A DNA stretch of 64,000 bases from Cytophagales bacterium (GCA_033344775.1 JAWPMT010000001.1:558001-622000); one strand, 5' to 3'; shown: positions 26,054-35,611, numbered from the stretch's first letter. Notes: generated by a model from the letters alone, not told the origin. Numbers and translations are program-made.

Positions 26054-27060
26054 CCAATGAAAGTTACACCTGTTCCGGGAGTTGTTGGCATGTGCAGTTG
26101 ATCATCCTTGATCCAAGGTCCCTTTCCAGGATCATTTTCAATCAGCAAAAAACCATCCATATCTACGTAATCCAGCTGTGGCAATAGCTGACCGATGGCG
26201 GAGATCCCAACGGAAGATTCCGTCATGCATCCTACCATCACCTTCAGCCCTAATGTTTTGGCTTGTCGGATCATCCTTAGTGCTGGTGTCAATCCACCGC
26301 ATTTCATCAGCTTAATATTGACACCATGAAAGTATCCTGCACAGCTATTTACGTCCGATTCGGCAATGCAACTTTCATCAGCAATCAAGGGCAAGGGTGA
26401 TTGCTTAAATAGCATTTTCATTCCTTCCCAATCTCCTGCACGTAAGGGTTGCTCAATGAACTCCACTCCCATTTCCTTCAAGGCGGCAGCATTGGCCAAT
26501 GTTTCTTCTGCCGTCCATCCACAATTGGCATCTACCCTAAATTGCGCTCTGGTTTTAGCGCGCAAGGACTTCATGATCTCAAGGTCTTCCCTGGTTCCGA
26601 GTTTCACTTTGTAAAGTGGCCAGGGGAATTCCAGCATTTTCTCCACCATCTTCTCTACGGAATCAATTCCAATGGTGTAGTTAGTATTCGGTCCTTTGCC
26701 GGAAAAGGCCCAAAGTGAAGTGAGTGATTTACCTTGTTTCCTGGCGTACAGGTCGTGAATCGCTACATCCACCGCACATAAAGCAAAACTGCTTGCTTGA
26801 AAAGCATCCTTGAGTTTCATCCAAAACTCTGAGGGTTTCGAGTAGTCATAGGATTCTATCAGGGCTCGATTTTCTTCTAATGCCTTAATAATAGCGGTCC
26901 TGGGTCGGTCATAATAATTACTGGCAGTGGCCTCACCATATCCGGCAATTTCATTATCTCGTAACTCGACAATTACCGTTTCTTGTACTTCTCTCACATC
27001 ATGAGCGATCCGAAACGTATGCTTAAGTTTCAAATCTCTTTCGTGAATGATGAGCTGCAT
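26050..27060 (-). CDS. Dipeptide epimerase (L-Ala-D/L-Glu type), enolase superfamily
   Basis: Taking the ATG at 27060 (MQLIIHERDLKLKHTFRIA), 2 bp after the stop of the carboxypeptidase gene, the protein has 336 residues, normal for this family. A longer reading from 27087 would overlap the previous gene and is rejected. Catalytic features: the K-x-K motif in YKVKLGT, metal ligands in VDANCG, FIEQPL and ADESC, and the second-side Lys in NIKLMKCGGL. The enzyme inverts the second residue of L-Ala-D-Glu released from murein so that ordinary peptidases can use it. No signal peptide: cytoplasmic. Third last step of the recycling operon. Confidence 0.92.
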   Translation of the reverse strand: MQLIIHERDLKLKHTFRIAHDVREVQETVIVELRDNEIAGYGEATASNYYDRPRTAIIKALEENRALIESYDYSKPSEFWMKLKDAFQASSFALCAVDVAIHDLYARKQGKSLTSLWAFSGKGPNTNYTIGIDSVEKMVEKMLEFPWPLYKVKLGTREDLEIMKSLRAKTRAQFRVDANCGWTAEETLANAAALKEMGVEFIEQPLRAGDWEGMKMLFKQSPLPLIADESCIAESDVNSCAGYFHGVNIKLMKCGGLTPALRMIRQAKTLGLKVMVGCMTESSVGISAIGQLLPQLDYVDMDGFLLIENDPGKGPWIKDDQLHMPTTPGTGVTFIG

Positions 27061-27062
27061 GA

Positions 27063-28523
27063 TTAACGAAAAATCAAGGCATTCCAAACTGGAATTTCAT
27101 CTCCTGCGAGATCTACCAAAAAACCATTGATCACGGCATATTTCAGTACTCCTTCTTCTTCCAAAAAGAAGGTTGGTTGTGCATTACGATCTATGGTGAA
27201 ATCGGGCATATACCCCTCACTCACCAGATGCATGGGATACCTGGAATGTCTGATTCCTTTTTCCAGATCGCTTACTTGAAGGTAGGCATATCCCTGTTTC
27301 AACAGATCCATGAATGCCAAATTTTTAAGAGAAGTCATCGTTTGTACTTTCTCATAAACTTGAGGAGCAACAATGCGCAAGTTATTTCCGTCCAGCGTTT
27401 CATAACCATAGAAAGTAGACAAGTCTCCGATATCGGAAATCTGTGATAAATAGTGAAAATTCTCGTGTTTGGCATCATCAATTTCCCAACTGTGAATGCC
27501 AAGGTCCAATTTGTACCAGTCACCCAACAGGTTGTAGTTTACTCCGATCAATTTCAGGTCGAACAGCTTACGATCGTTATTGGGAATGGCCTCATACCTT
27601 GCTATATCCACATCCTTGAAACTACCATCAGCAACCGTAAAAATGGCCGTTAGAATTGACAGGTAGTTAAGCTTTCGGATAAATTGCTTCTCACGGTCAT
27701 CCTGATATCCGCCGGATTCAATCAATATGGCACTGGTCCCCCATTTCTGAATGTTGTCACCAAACGCCCTTGGCTCAAAATCATCATTATAGCGCCCTAC
27801 CTGTCCTGGTGCATACTTTTGGATAATGTCATTCATTAACACAATGATCTTCATCGCATTGCCACGCACCTCGTTGATGGACTTCTCGTAATTATAAGCT
27901 GGCGCTAAATAAGAAATGGTTGCTGGCTTTGATGTAAGCTCTGCGTTATAGTATCGGCTTTGATCATGTAGATTGAAACCTACATCAGCATTCAGACTAT
28001 CTCTTACATATTTAAGAATTTGACCTTCAGGAGTTTGCAATCGCAGTGCATCCCGGTTAATATCAATACCCAACGCATTGTATCTGCGATAGATTTCCGC
28101 ACCATCAGGATTGAGTAGTGGTACAAAATGCAACGTCACGCGCTTCAGCAACTCTTCCTTCTCTTGAGTAAACTGATCACTGTTCAGAAAATTCAGGATA
28201 TCAAAGATGGATTGGGTGGCGGTGGGTTCATTGCCGTGCATTTGAGACCACAGTAGTATGGACGTACTTCCCTCTCCTACGCTGATGAGCTTGATACTTC
28301 GGCCTTCGATTGATTTACCTAACTCCCTGACCGTATATCCTGGTAGTTTTTCAACCTTGTCAATCAGAGGCATGATGTCTGCATGTTTGAACCTGCGCTT
28401 GTTCAGCGTACGCTCACGAAAGTCATCATAAGTGTCATTCAGTTTGTCCAGCAATTGGTAGTCCTGTGCCTGCATGGCAAACACGAGGCAGGTCAACACA
28501 ATGGTCTTAATAAACTTCATCAT
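27063..28523 (-). CDS. Secreted M14-family zinc carboxypeptidase
   Basis: A 486-residue protein with a signal peptide (MMKFIKTIVLTCLVFAMQAQ). The M14 zinc site is visible: SQMHGNEPT (His and Glu ligands), then NLHDQSRYY (third His), with the substrate-binding segment NPDGAEIYRRYNALGIDINRD and the catalytic Glu in ILIESGGYQDD. The catalytic domain covers about residues 55-300; the rest is a beta-rich extension. Family members trim C-terminal residues; murein-peptide members (gamma-D-Glu-diaminopimelate peptidases) exist and would suit the context. It overlaps the upstream amidase by four bases (ATGA). Confidence 0.9.
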   Translation of the reverse strand: MMKFIKTIVLTCLVFAMQAQDYQLLDKLNDTYDDFRERTLNKRRFKHADIMPLIDKVEKLPGYTVRELGKSIEGRSIKLISVGEGSTSILLWSQMHGNEPTATQSIFDILNFLNSDQFTQEKEELLKRVTLHFVPLLNPDGAEIYRRYNALGIDINRDALRLQTPEGQILKYVRDSLNADVGFNLHDQSRYYNAELTSKPATISYLAPAYNYEKSINEVRGNAMKIIVLMNDIIQKYAPGQVGRYNDDFEPRAFGDNIQKWGTSAILIESGGYQDDREKQFIRKLNYLSILTAIFTVADGSFKDVDIARYEAIPNNDRKLFDLKLIGVNYNLLGDWYKLDLGIHSWEIDDAKHENFHYLSQISDIGDLSTFYGYETLDGNNLRIVAPQVYEKVQTMTSLKNLAFMDLLKQGYAYLQVSDLEKGIRHSRYPMHLVSEGYMPDFTIDRNAQPTFFLEEEGVLKYAVINGFLVDLAGDEIPVWNALIFR

Positions 28524-29209
28524 GGTTCGTTTCTTTTTAGCGCCTCAGGCGTAGGTAAATCACTTAAAGGCAAGTCATCCGTTGCTTCTCTTAACGCCCG
28601 CATAAACTTCATCCCTGGATCGGTTTTCTTGGTTCTGTAATTATCGTCCTTTTCCAGCCAAAGCGGATGATCCTCGAATCGTGTATACTCCAAATGCCCG
28701 ATAAGGAATTCGATATCGTACTTTTCTGAAAGGTATCTAACAAGCCTGGTATTGGCTTTCAACTGCGCCTCAGTTAGTTGGTTATCTTCATTAGGTCCAA
28801 CATTTTCAATTCCTATGGCACAATGATTCAGGCCAATGACATGTCTTGCCATGTAGTTTTCAGGCATCAATCGATAAATGGTTCCGTCTGTATCTACGAG
28901 AAAGTGAGAAGACACATTCACGGCACTCGCATTGGCTATTTCGGGTCGCCAATTTGGAAGCTGCGCCTTTTCAAATGCGGCATAAGACTTTTCCATGGTA
29001 GGGATCACCGTCCAGTGTACTACCACTATTCTTGGGATGATCGTTGGTTCTTCCTGAATCAATCCATAATGATCCTCCAAGTACTCCAGGGTAAGGGCCT
29101 TGCGTTCCTCATCGAAAATAATGGGCTTATCAATAATCTTGATGGACTTACAGGAAACCATAAATACTAGTCCCGCAATAACCCAAAAATGTCTTTTTAT
29201 GTACTTCAT
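28520..29209 (-). CDS. N-acetylmuramoyl-L-alanine amidase (amidase_2), lipoprotein
   Basis: The 229-residue product is a lipoprotein (FMVSC lipobox, Cys20). The amidase_2 (AmpD/AmiD) domain shows the zinc and active-site text VVHWTVIPT, HFLVDTDGTIY, HVIGLNHCAIGIENVG and, at the end, the KKTDPGMKF motif. These enzymes split the bond between N-acetylmuramic acid and L-Ala, freeing murein peptides. Lipidation should place it on a membrane facing the periplasm, comparable to AmiD. It overlaps both neighbours by four bases, so it is translationally coupled in the operon. Confidence 0.93.
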   Translation of the reverse strand: MKYIKRHFWVIAGLVFMVSCKSIKIIDKPIIFDEERKALTLEYLEDHYGLIQEEPTIIPRIVVVHWTVIPTMEKSYAAFEKAQLPNWRPEIANASAVNVSSHFLVDTDGTIYRLMPENYMARHVIGLNHCAIGIENVGPNEDNQLTEAQLKANTRLVRYLSEKYDIEFLIGHLEYTRFEDHPLWLEKDDNYRTKKTDPGMKFMRALREATDDLPLSDLPTPEALKRNEP

Positions 29210-30453
29210 GATCTGTAATGATAAAGTAAAGGATCGATGTGTGGTTTCTGTCCTGTCATGAGTTCTGAAACCAGTTTACCTGTACCTGTGGCCATGCTTA
29301 ACCCCAACATGTTATGTCCCACCGCTACAAATAAGTTTTTATGTTTTGGCGAACGATCGATGATCGGCACGCCATCGTAGGTCATTGGGCGCCATCCGTA
29401 CCATTCTTCTTCTATATCGTCTGAATAAGGTTCTATAAGGTACTCTGTTGCGGCTCTTTTTAGTGCCTCCAGACGGGTTTTGTTCAGCGATTCGTCATAA
29501 CCAGCAAACTCCATTGTACTTCCTAGACGATAACTACCATTCCATGGAGTAGCAACCACCTTGCGTTCCATCATGTTGATGGGGATCTTAGGTGAGATAG
29601 CCGGCGACTTCATCGTAATGCTGTAGCCCTTTCCCGGTACAATTGGAATATTGAGATGGTGGGCCTTTTTGAGTAATGGTGACCAGGCTCCGGTAGCCAA
29701 CAAAAATTCCTTGGCTTCAAAATCTCCGTGGGTTTTCGTTTTTACCGCTTCTAAGGCGCCATTGGCCGTTTTCATATCGGTAACTTCTGCCCCATTGATA
29801 TGTTCACACCCATTTTCCTTCAACCAGGATTTCAAGTGTCTGACCAAATCATCTGGTTTCAGCCAGGCATCAATGTCATAGAACCAGGAACCATAGATAT
29901 TGTCTTTTAGTGCTGGTTCCAATTCCAGTAGCTCTGGTGCCATAATCGCCTTTGCCTCTACTCCAAATGGGCGGGTGTAATCATTGACCTGATTGTAATG
30001 ATCAAACTCCTTTTGGGTATTACAAACAAAATGGATTCCATTGGCAGACCAGTGACAATCCCAACCTTCTTCTTCAAGCACATCAGTAAACAAATTTCTG
30101 GAACTCGTCACTAAATCATAGATCGCCTTACTATGCCTCGCTATACTTTTGGCAGAAGCATGCTTGATGAACTTCATGGACCATTTAATAAAGCGTTGAT
30201 CGAATTGAGGTTTGATCTTAAAAGGTGCATCCTTTTTGAACAGCCATCCTACCGATTTAATGATCAGGTCATAGTCATTCAAAGGCATGATATGACTTGG
30301 GCTGATCAATCCGCAATTACCATGTGAACTTGCTTGTTGAGCAGGGCCTTTATCCAAAATAAGTACTTGCTTACCCGCTTTGACAAGATAATAGGCGCTG
30401 AAAAGGCCAATAACCCCTCCTCCAATGATGACCGTATCGTATCGTTTGCTCAT
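29206..30453 (-). CDS. FAD-dependent D-amino acid dehydrogenase/oxidase (DadA-like)
   Basis: With the ATG at 30453 the product has 415 residues and opens with the dinucleotide-binding motif VIIGGGVIGLFSAYYLVKAG, followed by the DAO-family FAD contacts (ILDKGPAQQASSHGNCGLIS) and the C-terminal ATG motif (FVAVGHNMLGLSMATGTGKL) typical of DadA and related D-amino acid or D-hydroxyproline dehydrogenases. It would oxidise D-amino acids such as D-Ala or D-Glu to 2-oxo acids, passing electrons to the respiratory chain or O2. It heads the murein-peptide operon and overlaps the amidase gene by four bases. An upstream start at 30495 would run toward the terminator of the previous unit. Confidence 0.88.
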   Translation of the reverse strand: MSKRYDTVIIGGGVIGLFSAYYLVKAGKQVLILDKGPAQQASSHGNCGLISPSHIMPLNDYDLIIKSVGWLFKKDAPFKIKPQFDQRFIKWSMKFIKHASAKSIARHSKAIYDLVTSSRNLFTDVLEEEGWDCHWSANGIHFVCNTQKEFDHYNQVNDYTRPFGVEAKAIMAPELLELEPALKDNIYGSWFYDIDAWLKPDDLVRHLKSWLKENGCEHINGAEVTDMKTANGALEAVKTKTHGDFEAKEFLLATGAWSPLLKKAHHLNIPIVPGKGYSITMKSPAISPKIPINMMERKVVATPWNGSYRLGSTMEFAGYDESLNKTRLEALKRAATEYLIEPYSDDIEEEWYGWRPMTYDGVPIIDRSPKHKNLFVAVGHNMLGLSMATGTGKLVSELMTGQKPHIDPLLYHYRS

Positions 30454-30493
30454 TTGTTTTCGAGAACAATGACTGAAAGGGCCGAAAATAAAC

Positions 30494-30526
30494 AAAAAAA
30501 GCCCCTCAACAATGAAGTCAAGAGGC
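30494..30526 (-). terminator. Terminator ahead of the murein-peptide operon
   Basis: Minus-strand stem GCCUCUU / GAGGGGC (seven pairs with G-U) followed by UUUUUUUG. It closes the lipoprotein unit and its remnant before the DadA-like gene. Confidence 0.75.
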
Positions 30527-30565
30527 CATTCTTAAGTACCAGCTATGGTATCTTCCTTGCTTGTG

Positions 30566-30775
30566 TTACAAGCCGAATCTTTGTGTATACTGGGTATGCC
30601 CTACGGCGGCGGATTCATCTCCGTAGACGATCACGAAATTCGATCCATCGAGGAAAGTAATTTTAGAAGTTGTGGTTAGTGTAGGAGTCACTCCAGGCAA
30701 TACCAACTCATCGTCTAGTGGATTACCTGCTAAGTCATAAATCCGAAGCGAAATATCCTCCGAATTGAATGCCAT
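30566..30775 (-). pseudogene. Eroded 3' end of a paralogue of the adjacent lipoprotein gene
   Basis: The frame encodes about 69 residues from an ATG at 30775 and resembles only the last 60 residues of the neighbouring 627-residue lipoprotein: RIYDLAGNPLDDEL against RIYDLTGAPADDEI, then KITFLDGSNFVIVY against KVTFIDNNNFVVLY, and both end in QxF plus an aromatic or Leu. No signal peptide or earlier part of the gene remains. A GTG at 30826 would start inside the hairpin of the previous gene. Most likely the leftover of a tandem paralogue; expression as a small protein cannot be excluded. Confidence 0.75.
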
Positions 30776-30807
30776 TTTTGATATATCGGTTTGTTTGATT
30801 ATACAAA

Positions 30808-30828
30808 GGGCACTCTGCGTGAGCACCC
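30808..30828 (-). terminator. Hairpin after the 627-residue lipoprotein gene
   Basis: GGGUGCUC-ACGCA-GAGUGCCC on the minus strand pairs over eight bases (two G-U), 12 bp after the stop codon, followed by UUUG. A weak terminator or processing stem. Confidence 0.5.
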
Positions 30829-30840
30829 TTTTTATATAAA

Positions 30841-32724
30841 TTAATAAGTGAATTTCTGTGCAAACTGCTCGTAACCTGCTGGCAAGTTATCATACAGCAC
30901 CACGAAATTGTTGTTGTCAATGAAAGTGACTTTGGTATTGGTCGCTTGATTTACGACTTGAGCGGCGATGATCTCATCATCAGCTGGAGCTCCGGTTAGG
31001 TCGTAAATTCGGATCACATGATCCACCATATTGGGAGAACCATTTCCACCTGCATAAGATACGATCACGGTACCATTATCACTAACCGTCACATCGGAAG
31101 CCAACGTACGTGCCTGACCTACAATTACTTCGGAAAACAAGGCATTACCCCCCATACTGAAACCTGCCATTCGCACGACATTGTCTTCAGCTCGCAACCA
31201 TGTAATCACATATTCTCCATTTTCATTGAGGTCCACCATGGAATAGTGGTTGATACCCGCCTGGGTTGGGGTGATTTGGTACGTTGTATTAATCGTTAGG
31301 TCGGCATTGAATTCGTGAACTTCCAGATTATTGTAATTGGAAGTAGGTCGGGTAACAAAAACAAACTGTCCATCACTCTTCATCGCAGCTTCCATACCTC
31401 TTCGGCGTGTTCCTGCATTGTCAAACTGATTGACATCAACACCTGGTTGAACAAGTCCTCCAACAAGATTACCCGCCGCATCAATTTTCTGCATGCTCAA
31501 CGTATTGGACTCAGCCCACAGCACCAAATAGCCCGTGCCATCAGAAATGGCCATCATATTTCTGGCCGTATTTGCACCTGATCGAATCACTTGATCTGCT
31601 ACCTTCACCGTGCCATCTGCATTGTAGATGACTGCATGCAAGTTGGTGCCCACAATTCTCGAAGTGATGAATTCGCCATTGTCCAAAACCGCTAATCCAG
31701 TAGAGAATTCAGTCACGTGACCTGTTGAAAAAGAGCCTACAACTGTATTGCTGGCATCATAGACGAAACCTTCGGTTCCTCCACCCCATTTATTGGCACT
31801 TAAAATGAATCCACCGGAAGGTGTTGCGGCGATCTCAGCTCCCTGATAGTTATCTCCAGTAAAGGCAGCAACAGATGCACCATTAGGTACGGCTGCCGGA
31901 GGGAATAAATTAACAATCAAAGGATCGGTAAAGAACGCTTTCATCTCAGCTTGTGTGAAATCAGCTGTATAGCTGTTATACCCGGCCTTATCCACTTGTA
32001 CCGTATAGTTGCTGTATCCATCAGTCAACTTCACCTGGACGATCCCTGAAGCAATAGCCTTGTTGTACAACTCTGTGGTTTCCGCAGTAGCAGTAACGGT
32101 CAAGGTTGCATCTGTAGACTCAAAAGCACCGGTGGTTGCATTTTGCACGAATACCGATAGCAGCATGTCGTAGGTGGCAACAAACTCGAAATTAGAATCG
32201 GTGTATCCAAAATCGGCTGGTGTCAATTGCTCCGTAGAGATTACTTGTGGCGCAAGCGAAGTAGACGCATTGGCACTTACCACCAAATCAATCGGTAACG
32301 GATCGGCGACCAGGTAATCCAGGTCACTGCCCTCTTGAGGTGTGGCAAAGATCGTGGCATCTTCATCGTCCAGTACCAGATACTCCGTCAACTTGTAGCT
32401 ACCGACCTGAAGAATCAATGGCTCCGTGACGTAACTACCATTGAATTCGAAAAGGGTCAGTTCTTCTAAGGCATAAACCGGATTACCCAAATTGTCTTCA
32501 ATGGAGATGACTACTTTAGAAGGGATATCTGCCTCGGTTCTTCCGGCAGATTTTCCCGAGCTTCCTTTTCTTCCTCCATCTGGATTGTCAATTACCTCGA
32601 AGGTAAATTCCACCCGTCCTTCCGCAGGAGCAGGCTGTTCATTATCACGATTGTTACATGATTGGACCATCACTGCGAATACTATAAAAGCAGCAATGAT
32701 CATTTTGAAACGGTGTTTGATCAT
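30841..32724 (-). CDS. Large surface lipoprotein of unknown function
   Basis: A 627-residue lipoprotein: hydrophobic signal (IIAAFIVFAVMVQSC, lipobox Cys23), a low-complexity Gly/Ser/Lys linker (GGRKGSSGKSAGR), two beta-sandwich-like regions (about 70-280; one resembles a carboxypeptidase-regulatory fold), then from about 290 on repeated short beta units (GFILSANKWGGGTEGFVYD; DGTGYLVLWAE; NGEYVITWLRAE; NNFVVLYD) that look like blades of a propeller. No enzymatic motif. It is probably anchored on the cell surface. An eroded copy of its 3' end lies right behind it. No regulator or partner is evident. Confidence 0.75.
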   Translation of the reverse strand: MIKHRFKMIIAAFIVFAVMVQSCNNRDNEQPAPAEGRVEFTFEVIDNPDGGRKGSSGKSAGRTEADIPSKVVISIEDNLGNPVYALEELTLFEFNGSYVTEPLILQVGSYKLTEYLVLDDEDATIFATPQEGSDLDYLVADPLPIDLVVSANASTSLAPQVISTEQLTPADFGYTDSNFEFVATYDMLLSVFVQNATTGAFESTDATLTVTATAETTELYNKAIASGIVQVKLTDGYSNYTVQVDKAGYNSYTADFTQAEMKAFFTDPLIVNLFPPAAVPNGASVAAFTGDNYQGAEIAATPSGGFILSANKWGGGTEGFVYDASNTVVGSFSTGHVTEFSTGLAVLDNGEFITSRIVGTNLHAVIYNADGTVKVADQVIRSGANTARNMMAISDGTGYLVLWAESNTLSMQKIDAAGNLVGGLVQPGVDVNQFDNAGTRRRGMEAAMKSDGQFVFVTRPTSNYNNLEVHEFNADLTINTTYQITPTQAGINHYSMVDLNENGEYVITWLRAEDNVVRMAGFSMGGNALFSEVIVGQARTLASDVTVSDNGTVIVSYAGGNGSPNMVDHVIRIYDLTGAPADDEIIAAQVVNQATNTKVTFIDNNNFVVLYDNLPAGYEQFAQKFTY

Positions 32725-32918
32725 TTGTGTGTGTTTGAATAAATCAATGATCCAAATGTGGGTACACCGCCCATTTCTTAGCCTATCCGAAAAGAGTAGT
32801 TAACAGGCCATAACCTACCTATCACCTATCCTTTAGGGGTAGTTTTCTGTAAAAAGTCTAAAATTTCTTGATTTAATACAATAAATGATCCGTCAAAAGC
32901 AAACAGTAGATGAATTTC

Positions 32919-35516
32919 TCAGGTGAGTGCTTCTTCGATTTTCGCCCCGATTTCCGACCGATTTTTGATCTCTAGCTTGCTGAAAATATTGCGGATATGG
33001 AACTTGACTGTGTTCACAGAAACAAACAATGCCTCTGAAATCTCCACATTACTGTATCGCTTGGAAAGTAACCAAAGTACATCGGCCTCTCTGTCAGAAA
33101 GCAGAAACTTCGTCTTGAAATCCTCTTTCACTTTCTCCTCATTGGTCGTGATGTTCACGGTAGGATCCAACAAGTTGAGGTCATAGATCAGTTTAATTCG
33201 GTTTTCGAGGATATTTCTTACTCTGGCAATCAACTCAGCATGGTTAAAAGGCTTAGTGATGTAGTCATCAATCCCGAGTGTTAAGGCATTCAGTTTTCCT
33301 TCTTCATCATTGCGGGCAGTTAGCATAATGACAGAGGTAAAACGCAAAGCAGGTCGTTGTTTGACTTCTTCCAGCAATTCCAGGCCATCCATTTCAGGCA
33401 TCATGATATCTGAAATGATCAGGTCTACAGGATTCTTGGTCAATTTCCTGGAGGCGATCCGTCCATTTTCAGCCTCGATGACGGTAAAGTAAGGACTCAG
33501 TAACTCCCTGATAAAAGAACGCATTTGCGTGTGATCTTCCACCAACATCAGTTTGGGTTTATCCAGATCAAACTTTCGTGCATAGTCACCTACGGTTTCT
33601 TCCATTTCCTTGATTACGCGCTTGATGTTTTCCTCCGGTTTTGGTAAGACTTGTATATCCGGCTGATCCTTCGCAATCTCGATGGGCATGGTCACACGGA
33701 ACGTTGAGCCTACCATTAGCTCACTATCCACCTCAATAGTACCTCTATGAAGATCCACTAACTCCTTTACGAGCGCCAGGCCAATTCCCGTTCCACCTTC
33801 GGCTTTCTTACCTTGTGAAGACTGAAAATATCGATCAAAGACGAGAGGAATATCAAGTTTGCTGATACCAACGCCTGTATCAGTTACACGAATCATCAAA
33901 TTGTTTTCACTAAATTCTACCTCCAGATCAACCCTTCCTCCTTCTCTGGTATATTTCAATGCATTGGAAAGCAGGTTCTGGATCACTTTTCCAAACATTT
34001 TATCATCCAGCATCAAACTGAGGTTGCGGTCGGGCTTATAATCAAGGGTAAGGGCAATGTCCTTAATCAATGCCTGATCTTTAAATGAATAAAGCCATGC
34101 TTCCAGGTTTTCATACAAATTGGTAGGAACCGGGTGCATTTGCATCTTTCCAGCTTCCAGCTTCGTCAGGTCCAGGATTTCTTCGATAAGGGATTGGAGA
34201 TGGGCCGTATTACTTTTCACGGTGGAGAGGGTTTCCCGAACTTTTGTATTCAAATGCACATCACCGTGATCGAGTAAGGTTTCTACCGGTGCTTTGATCA
34301 GGGTTAAAGGTGTTTTTAGTTCATGGGAAATATTGGCAAAAAAACGAGACTTGATGCTGTTCAGCTGGCGTAGTTCCTGATTAGATTTATTAACCTTACG
34401 ACGACTGTAAAAAATTATCCCGACTACCCCCATCAATAATAAGGACAAAATCACCAATCCAATTAATTGTGCTCTTTGCGCATTCTTCTCTGCCGCCAAC
34501 AAGGAATTTTGCAATTCCACTTTGTCCAGGTCATGTCCCACCCGAATCTCAGCCAGTTCTGTCACATAATTTTCACTCAGGATTTGACTACCCAATACCG
34601 TAAAACTCGTGTAAAAAGCCAGGGCTTCCTCGAATTGCCCCAACAGACGATAGCAAAAGTGGATATTGTGGGTTGCGTTTTTCGCAAACCCTTTGATACC
34701 CGTTTCTACCGACTTATTTAAGCCTTTGACAAACCAGGTGATTGCCGTCTTTTTATCTCCAGGCACAGCAAAGCAATAATATCCTATGTTATTGTAGATC
34801 ATGGCTGCCATGTATGGATCGTTGTATTTTTCAGCCAATTCCACCGCCTGCAAAAACATCGGAAAAGCTTCTTTAGCTGGTACATAATGGGCTTTCATAT
34901 TTAACAGGTTTGTCAACACCCTGGCCTCCAGGCTATCCGTTTTTGCCTTCTCCACGTTAATTAATGCCAATCCCTGATCAGCTAGTTTAACTCGGGCCTC
35001 AGGATCTTCTTCCATATAGGCCTGTGCTAAAAACGCTTTGGCCTGATGTCGAGGATTCAAACTTTCTTGATAAATATTGATAACGGTCTGCAGGTGATCA
35101 TTTAGAGAAAGGTCCGAAACGCCAAATCGAATCAGGTGTGCTACCATAAAACTGGCTTCCGCCAGATCTTCTGAATTCTCAAATTTTTCGGCGATATAAA
35201 GCGCCTTTGTAAAATATTTGAATGACTCATTCCCTCTCTCCGACCATAAGTTCAACACCCCCAATCGCATGCATATTCGATAGTCAGATTGCTCATCATT
35301 CCCACTCAACTCTTCTTTCTTTTTCCTGATCATCAAATCGAATTCAGGATTAAATAAATACCCAGAAAGCCAGGCCATTACATCCTGTGAAGAAGGGTTT
35401 GATGCAATGTATCGGATAAGTGAATCTGATTTTTGAGAGAGACCGTTGGGCAGGTCCAGGGCAAATCCATGGAATGAACTCCAAAGAATGGATATTGCCA
35501 AAATAGTGCGTCTCAT
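32919..35516 (-). CDS. One-piece hybrid two-component regulator: TPR sensor, kinase, receiver, LuxR-type HTH
   Basis: The 865-residue protein has a signal peptide, a periplasmic helical TPR-like region (about 60-330), one membrane helix (LIGLVILSLLLMGVVGIIFYS, about 350-370), HisKA with FFANISHELKTPLTL, HATPase (N box LSNALKYT, DTGVGIS, GTGIGLAL), a receiver with phospho-Asp in LIISDIMMPEMDG and Lys in YITKPF, and a C-terminal LuxR/FixJ-type helix-turn-helix (LLSDREADVLWLLSKRYSN through VSVNTVKFHIRNIF). Sensing, phosphorelay and DNA binding are thus in one chain. Most Bacteroidota one-piece regulators end in an AraC-type domain, so the LuxR-type output is less common. Its targets are unknown; the flanking lipoprotein and barrel genes are candidates. 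Confidence 0.92.
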   Translation of the reverse strand: MRRTILAISILWSSFHGFALDLPNGLSQKSDSLIRYIASNPSSQDVMAWLSGYLFNPEFDLMIRKKKEELSGNDEQSDYRICMRLGVLNLWSERGNESFKYFTKALYIAEKFENSEDLAEASFMVAHLIRFGVSDLSLNDHLQTVINIYQESLNPRHQAKAFLAQAYMEEDPEARVKLADQGLALINVEKAKTDSLEARVLTNLLNMKAHYVPAKEAFPMFLQAVELAEKYNDPYMAAMIYNNIGYYCFAVPGDKKTAITWFVKGLNKSVETGIKGFAKNATHNIHFCYRLLGQFEEALAFYTSFTVLGSQILSENYVTELAEIRVGHDLDKVELQNSLLAAEKNAQRAQLIGLVILSLLLMGVVGIIFYSRRKVNKSNQELRQLNSIKSRFFANISHELKTPLTLIKAPVETLLDHGDVHLNTKVRETLSTVKSNTAHLQSLIEEILDLTKLEAGKMQMHPVPTNLYENLEAWLYSFKDQALIKDIALTLDYKPDRNLSLMLDDKMFGKVIQNLLSNALKYTREGGRVDLEVEFSENNLMIRVTDTGVGISKLDIPLVFDRYFQSSQGKKAEGGTGIGLALVKELVDLHRGTIEVDSELMVGSTFRVTMPIEIAKDQPDIQVLPKPEENIKRVIKEMEETVGDYARKFDLDKPKLMLVEDHTQMRSFIRELLSPYFTVIEAENGRIASRKLTKNPVDLIISDIMMPEMDGLELLEEVKQRPALRFTSVIMLTARNDEEGKLNALTLGIDDYITKPFNHAELIARVRNILENRIKLIYDLNLLDPTVNITTNEEKVKEDFKTKFLLSDREADVLWLLSKRYSNVEISEALFVSVNTVKFHIRNIFSKLEIKNRSEIGAKIEEALT

Positions 35517-35611
35517 GATATCTGGTCTAAGCTAGTTACGGAATTCCGAAATTTGAATTACGTAAATTTATTCACCTTATCAAAGGAATAAACCAAATAC
35601 CATATGACAAA

